64,000 nucleotides of DNA, from contig JAGUCH010000001.1 of NCBI GenBank assembly GCA_019096065.1, positions 12,462,001 to 12,526,000 on the forward strand, in the 5' to 3' direction. This document shows, in pieces, positions 57,915 to 64,000 of this stretch (positions are counted from its first letter, which is position 1; each line of letters begins with the position of its first letter). The position numbers were made by a program, and so were the translations under genes. The notes under the pieces were generated by a model. That model saw only the letters and a list, made by a program, of their open reading frames with translations, had not been told where the DNA came from and searched no databases. Source of the DNA: Paracyclopina nana. Its lineage: Eukaryota; Arthropoda; Copepoda; Cyclopoida; Cyclopettidae.

Positions 57915-59896
57915 AATTGAAGAGCAGCCACTCATTCATACGAAAACACAATGCGCAATAGGGTGGTTGAAATGGACACATTTCTGCCCAAAAGTTGCAC
58001 AATCATAGCCAAATTGGATCAACATGGACCATCCCTACTGCTACGCATACGACGAGTCACGATGATGAAGCTTCTCTCCTCCCACATAGAAAACTGAGGC
58101 TGCTTTTTTTATGCAGTACGCTAATCAAGCTGTTAAGAGAACATTCTTTGTATCATCAAGGGAAAACTGGTTTAGAATTTAAATACCAATCACTGAGGTG
58201 GAATAATCAGCATCCTGAAACAAATGGCCATAACTTTAGGTCGGTTGTGAAATACTGCGCGCAGATTTCACCAGCAGCCTGGCAAAGTGGTCACAAGCCA
58301 CGTAATGTATACTTTGGGGGTTGATTCGATAATTGAGGTGGGACAGAGATATATTAGCACGTTTGTTTTTCATGCTCAAGGTTGAGCAATAATTCGTTTG
58401 GCGGCGGCGTGTCATTGCTAAAAAGCAATTTAGCCGCAAACTAAGGAACACGAGAGGCTCCTTCCAGTAATGAAGTTCGGACCTCACCTGCTATTTCACA
58501 TAAAATCCACTTTGAGGTCTTTGAGGGCACGACGCTCAAAGGGTTCTTTTGAGGCCACAATTTCAACTGCACTCTTGGCATCAAATAAGAATAGTCATAA
58601 TAACAACTTGAAAGTAGGCCAATCACTACAAAAAGCAGCCACTTAGCAAATGTGGGTGTCGGTAGGACAAAAACCAGCCGATAACCAACTTTTTACCCCC
58701 TGACTCGAGTTCCATTATTGATTGGTATATATTAAAGGTTTGCAGAATTTTCGACCTGTCAAGTGGGCAAAGCAAGGTCATCTGGGCAATGTAGTATTAG
58801 AAAAAATAACGCAATAACAGAAACCTCCCCGATGATAATCATCGTAATAATGGGAGAATGTTTCGGATCACCGCGCAATTAGATTGCATTGTTGCCTGGT
58901 CGAGCAAAAACGAAACGAACTTTTGGGCCTCCCGATCCTTTGCATCCTTCCTTCCTGACAGATCGAATTTCCTCCTCCTACCCAGGCCACCACATATTTA
59001 CACAACCCAGCTATTATCCATTGAGGTCATGGCTAATCGAAGAAAATAGGACCTCCTTGAGATTAATTGCAGTACACAAGCACCAGAAATTAGTCGAGGT
59101 GAATCAATCATATGGGAATGGTGCAACATTTTAAATGCTCGCTGCTGGCATTTGTGGCACATTGTAAGGCAAAGGGCGTTGGTGCCGTTTTCGGATGCTG
59201 AGGTAGGTGTTGTGGGCCAAGATAGTCGTCTACTCATGTTCAACAACCGGCTAATATGCGCGAGAATGATAAAATGCAATTTTGACACGCAGCGAGCGCG
59301 TAAGCAATGGCTCAAGATAGATTTGACTAGTTCCTGCTTCATAGGAAGCAAAACGCGCAGAGATAGAAGATTACAGAGGAGGTGGAGAAGTGGGTGCACT
59401 TTTCACACATAATCTGTTTCCATATGAAAAAGAGGATGATTGATTTAACCATGAATTACTCGAAGGAGACCCGTTTTTGCCGTCATCAAGCGAGGAAGAA
59501 CATATCGCGTAGTTTTTGCGTGACAGACTCTTAAAGTAATTCGACCAAACTTTCAAGAGCCGAAAATGGATAGAGCAGCAGTTCAGGAATCATCTGTTAC
59601 TATTAATGGGCAAAAAATGAGGTCAAGTGGAAGGAAAACTACAACCAACTACACAAAAAATACGCTATACAACAATAAGTCAGCTGATGTGCCGCTGCAT
59701 TCACTCATCTAAAAAGCTATTCCAATTTTTGTTAAAAGCCAGTTCTAAATGATGTCTGGCAGTGTCTTTTTCCATCTTCTGATGAACAATTCGTCAAGCT
59801 TTGTTCTGCCCCAGAAACATTAGCATAAACTTCATTTGCTTAAAGGCAGATTTAACGCATTACAGCCGTTTTGATTTAAATTCTAGAAAGCTCCTA

Positions 59897-60245
59897 TCCG
59901 AAGAGATCTGTCAGTTCCAACAAAAGTATCGATCGAAGCCATCTAGAGACGATCGTTGCTCTCAAAGCAAGAACGATCAAGCGAGTGAGCAAGGACGACA
60001 CTTCTACCCTATCAAGGCCTTAAGTGAAATTCAGCCTACTGTATCAGATCAGGAAGGTGCTGAACGTCGCATAATTTAGATAGGCAGCAGCAGCTGCAGC
60101 ATCCAGAAAGCTGTGAACTTGGTGGTTTGCCAAGCGCGAGAGATAAGGCCATCGAATTTATGCTTGGTGGTGATGAATGTTTAAGAGAGTTGGAAGAAGA
60201 CAAGGCCATGAAAGGCTCACCCAATGCTGCTGTCCCAATGCACTA
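59897..60245 (+). pseudogene. Possible frameshifted coding remnant
   Basis: After AAATTCTAG, a plausible acceptor near 59887, one frame reads KLLSEEICQFQQKYRSKPS and onward to EGAERRI before a TAG at 60077. A frame offset by one base then continues with QQQLQHPESCELGGLPSARD and LRELEEDKAMKGSPNAAVPM to a TAA at 60245. The joined text is hydrophilic and protein-like, but matches no family I know. It may be a broken gene, two alternative exons, or chance. Confidence 0.2.
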
Positions 60246-61119
60246 AACATAAAGAGGAAAAGGAAAACTGGTCCATTGTTCCTTGCAGAAAAGAAACACT
60301 GAGCATAAACTTTCCCCTAGGATAATATTTGAGTTTCAAGGGTGCTTTTCAACAACTGTCTCCCAGTGTGGTTGGCCATCAAGGCTTTGCAGCAGCCTTC
60401 TTTTCCCTCACTCATCTATCTTGCAGCGCAGCACTGTGCTAGACTACTTCGCTCCCTTTGGCGAGAGGAAATCCTTAAAAATTGCAAGACTATGCAAAAA
60501 AAAGATGAAGCTGGGAAACTGGTGAAACGTGTAAAAAGCACTTTGCCTGCTTAAAAAGTTGTCTAAATTGCTTTCCTACCCAGCTAAGCAAGGTTCGGCC
60601 TTTGAATTGAGCATCTTAACTTTCTAGCCGCGTGTGCTGCAGAAAATCGAAAAGTCAGGTACGTGAGCCACTTCCAAGCTCAGAGGCTGCATGAAAATGT
60701 TCCTTAATTACGATAGGTTTTAGAAGGCTCCTTCACAGGATATGGCAATGACAAAAGTGGCAATAAAAAACAGTAGCTCTCCTGTCAACCGGAAAAGAAT
60801 TATGCTCCCCAAGAAGCAATACATCGGTTACTTGCTGGAATGTTACAATCTATGCCTTTTGGACCCTCTTGCTCACCAACTTTTGAGGCTAAAATCCCCC
60901 TTTTGTAGCTTGCCTGAATCCTGCGGGGTAAAACAACAACAGTCCATCTCGTGATATACTGCTGCTACTGGGGTAGAAGGGGCTTAGTAAAAACATATCA
61001 CAAACACACAACTTTGTTTTCCTTTCATCCACACCAACCAAAAGAGACCCTTGTGTGTGTGTACACAAGGAGTCCCATCACCAAAACTCTACTTTGCATA
61101 AAAGTGATTTTTAATAGCA

Positions 61120-61140
61120 CTGCTGCTGCTGCTGCTGCTG
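61120..61140. repeat. (CTG)7 microsatellite
   Basis: Seven uninterrupted CTG triplets in non-coding sequence. Confidence 0.9.
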
Positions 61141-63650
61141 CGAATCTGTGCAGCATAATTGGGCGGGATGACAAACAAAGCGGGGATCCCAAAGCAAACT
61201 CTAAAAAGCAATTTCCTCCTGCTTTTGTCCGGTTGCAAGCTAGAAGCTCGAGCCAATAAAGCAGCCCCATTGAGTGTTAAAAGGGCATGTAGTACTATAT
61301 ACAACAACAAGTGCAATATTGCTGCAAAATTAGGAAGCTTTGTTCAGCAGGAAGAGGCAATTCTGGCAGCCTTGATTTCCCGCAAGACCATGCAGTATTG
61401 ATCAATCAGCTTTTGTTTCGGTTTTGGGTACCTAATAATACCTCAAGTGAAAAAACTAAAGCAATATTATAGACGTTTCCGTAGTAAATTCATTTCCTCC
61501 TGGTCCACGGATAGAACTTCCTCGCAGAGGAGCTTAAGAAATGCGGTAAATGTAGAAACTTGTAGTTTTCCCAATCGCATCATCAAAAAGCAGGGAATTT
61601 TTGGAAGTGCTGCTCGCGCTTCAGAGATTTGTAGAGCGTTCAATGGCAGCTAAACCTGTCTGTTTTCTCGCATTCTGAAAGGATTGATTTCGGTGCAAAG
61701 AGCGCGAATGTTGCTCTATAAAAGTGCGCATCTGTTGTAAGGCCAAAGCCTGCTCTATTTTTCACCACCCCGAGCAGCTCCAAGAACTGACATTTCAGGG
61801 ACTTTGGAAGAGATAGAATTGGCAATTAATGGCTGTTAGTTCTTCTACTGACATAGCATCATCGATAATCGACAACGCAGCCTATCGACGTCGTCACGCG
61901 ACAGAACGCCCAAAAAGGACGAAAAAGAAAACTTTTCTGCCAAATGATCTAGCGTATTGCAAAAAAGCAGAGCTTCGCAAAAAAACATCAAACCATGACG
62001 ACGAGTGAATGCTACCGTGAAAAATGATGATACACCTATGATACCCAAGCCCCACCCAATTCAATGTCCTTTTGGCACTGCTGAAAAAGTAGGTAGCATC
62101 ATGACATGCATTCCCAAACAGGTGCTAGAACGCCACCACCCAACTTGCAAGCAGCAGCAGCAGTTCTATATGGCTCCAATTGGAGCGGGTGGTGTAGCTG
62201 CAGCACGGAGATCATCAGCTCAACGACAATGTCACCATTATGAGGAGGAGTTTTACAGCCCCTTTGGTGGAAGTGGCTTGGGAATTGGCCTCTTGCGGGG
62301 AACTAAAGGCGAAATATGTGCCCAAGTCCTTGAACGAACCAAGATTATTGCCACCACCACGATGAAGAAGAGATCCAATTTGCAGAGGACCAATCAATTA
62401 GCTCGTAAAACTCCAGCAAGGCACAATCGAATTTATTATGCCTACCACTACTTACTGCGCATAAAATGAGCTGAGCCACAAAAGAATTTGCAAAAGAGAA
62501 GGGTACCTCGTTAGGACCCAATCAATCAAACAAAGGCCAATAATTCCGCAAGCTACTACCCTCATATCAATTTCTTTGATGTTCCCTCAGTAATGCACAA
62601 TATGGTTTTGTATGCGTGTCCAATTAGCATGCATGATCTGTCAAGGGGGTCCTACTTGGAAATCAGATAGAGTTTGCTGGCTATACGAATGCATGGCATG
62701 CACAGCCAATGTGGGTGGAACTTCTTGTCAAACTTCCCAATCTAAAGGCTCATCAAGAGCCAAGACCAATAATAATACCGACATCCACGTCAAAATTGCA
62801 TCGATCAAAAGTCTACTTCAGATATAGCGAACAAGTTTTGTTTAAAACTTTTAAAGAGTACTAAATCTCTCTATGAATGAATTTTGATAACAAGTGAGGT
62901 TCAGGTTACGAGGAGGCAAGCACAACAAAAAGCAAGTTGCATTAAGGCTGGTTCTTAAGCTGAGGATTCGATTATGGCATGCCGAAGGACAAATCAATAC
63001 TTTTGCAGAAACAACTGACCTACCGGTGCTACAACACGTACATTTTCTTATGCGAAATTAAACCAATTTAGTCGATTGTCGAGGCAGAAAATTATGGCTA
63101 GGGACAAGTTAGATTTAGAGTTAAATAGAAGCAGGCTTTTAATAGCTTATTTAAGCCAACCCTTGCTAAAACACTGCTGCAGTTCTTTAATCCCACAGCT
63201 GAGCATTGCAGTCTAGCTAATTTATTTTGAACATTAGGCAGTGCATCATCCTAAATCGCGTTTCACGCTGGATTCCCCTTTTAATAAGATCAGCTACATA
63301 CAGTAGAGTAAAAAGTAATTGTTGCTCAGCTAGATGATGTCACTCTAAGGAGAGGATTATCCTTATATAATGCAAACTATATACTGCTACCACTACTCTT
63401 TGGCTCATTTTCTGAGACGGGCTGCCCCAGAGGAGTGCGACAGATCTCGATTAGAAAGCTGCGCTGCCGTCGAAGTAGTTAAAAGGGACTTTCACATCTG
63501 TTTCTCGTAGATTCCCTTTTTGTTCCAGAAGCAGTAGTCTAGTAGACAGTGACTCACTCTCCTCATACACAGAATATAGATTGGATCTTCGGAATAGCGA
63601 TACAAAAGCGAGTAGGAGACTAGAAAATGACTGTTGCCACATTCCAAAAC

Positions 63651-63663
63651 CGCGCGCGCGCGC
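63651..63663. repeat. Alternating CG tract, 13 bp
   Basis: Six CG dinucleotides and a final C in A+T-rich surroundings. Alternating CG can adopt Z-DNA; CpG survival suggests low germline methylation here. Confidence 0.8.
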
Positions 63664-64000
63664 TCTAACCAAACCAATAATAATTTCACGCCATCATGAA
63701 GAGACAGTGGCTTTTCCATCAGACAAGCTACTTCATACAGCCATGCACAACAGGGGAAAAATCACGAAATCCAAAGCTCACATTGACGTAAAAGAATCTG
63801 GAGAGCTGATTGCTATGGGATCTGGGGATTTGATAAAAACACGTACAGCGTCGCGCGGCGGTAAAGATGGCTGCAACGAGACTACTTTTGCTCCTTGATA
63901 CGATCGAGAATGAGCTTCGCGGAGAAAAAAGACCCTCAGTGGGTGCTCTAGAAGGAGCTCAGTAAATCAAATCTTTGTGCAAGTATGTATAAAGAATGAG

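Larger units (their letters stand above)
57915..64000. other. Right-hand gap to the window end, no gene recognised
   Basis: About 6 kb with many short open frames. The longest, 154 codons at 62005-62469, shows no domain and includes a CAG-run translation. A weak coding remnant is listed at 59897-60245; a (CTG)7 tract lies at 61120-61140 and an alternating CG tract at 63651-63663. Confidence 0.4.

Noticed and set aside
62005-62469. 154-codon frame near the right end
   Set aside because: It includes a CAG-run translation and shows no domain or coding bias; length alone is not enough in 64 kb.

Overview
The window is animal nuclear DNA, most likely from an arthropod and probably a crustacean. 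The evidence is a troponin C with the arthropod pattern of intact EF-hands II and IV, a PRIP/DRIP-type aquaporin, a domino/SRCAP remodeller with 58-60 bp introns, canonical GT-AG splice sites throughout, and wide A+T-rich, repeat-filled gaps. The species cannot be fixed from the sequence.

Genes, left to right. 1-3739 (-) is the N-terminal two thirds of a domino/SRCAP chromatin remodeller, cut by the window edge. 7190-7696 (+) is an intronless troponin C with its own TATA box. 13798-16482 (+) is a three-exon Rnd-like atypical Rho GTPase. 40242-41528 (+) is a five-exon aquaporin. 46175-47257 (-) is a single-exon SET-domain (SMYD-like) gene interrupted by an in-frame TAA. 52546-55982 (-) is a second Rnd-like GTPase with the same exon phases and a C-terminal CNVM prenylation box. 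These genes do not form one pathway. The only evident kinship is between the two Rnd paralogues, which point at each other across 36 kb.

The dominant structure is a giant inverted-repeat element at 20765-32119 (11.4 kb). It has short termini built of CCGCACC sub-repeats, an exact 9-bp flanking direct repeat (ATTTCTAAC), and two opposed satellite arms of about 5.7 and 5.2 kb made of 170/173/180-bp units. Each unit is itself a small inverted-repeat cassette carrying the same CCGCACC core. Two smaller elements, 42289-43075 and 57000-57914, have the same architecture (termini made of short A-rich sub-repeats, 10-bp and 8-bp target duplications) but unrelated repeat sequences. Together they look like a Foldback/Mutator-type group of non-autonomous elements, and I regard this as the most interesting system here.

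Other mobile DNA: a 615-bp foldback at 18849-19463 with a 4-bp duplication; a 629-bp inverted-repeat element at 10238-10866; a Tc1/mariner-like MITE at 39757-40146 inside the apparent 5' UTR intron of the aquaporin gene; a composite repeat with a tRNA-Arg-like head at 37626-38403, partly repeated at 57416-57626; and a perfect 208-bp tandem duplication at 43759-44174. The remaining gaps show no recognisable gene; two weak coding candidates (6041-6211 and 59897-60245) are listed with low confidence.
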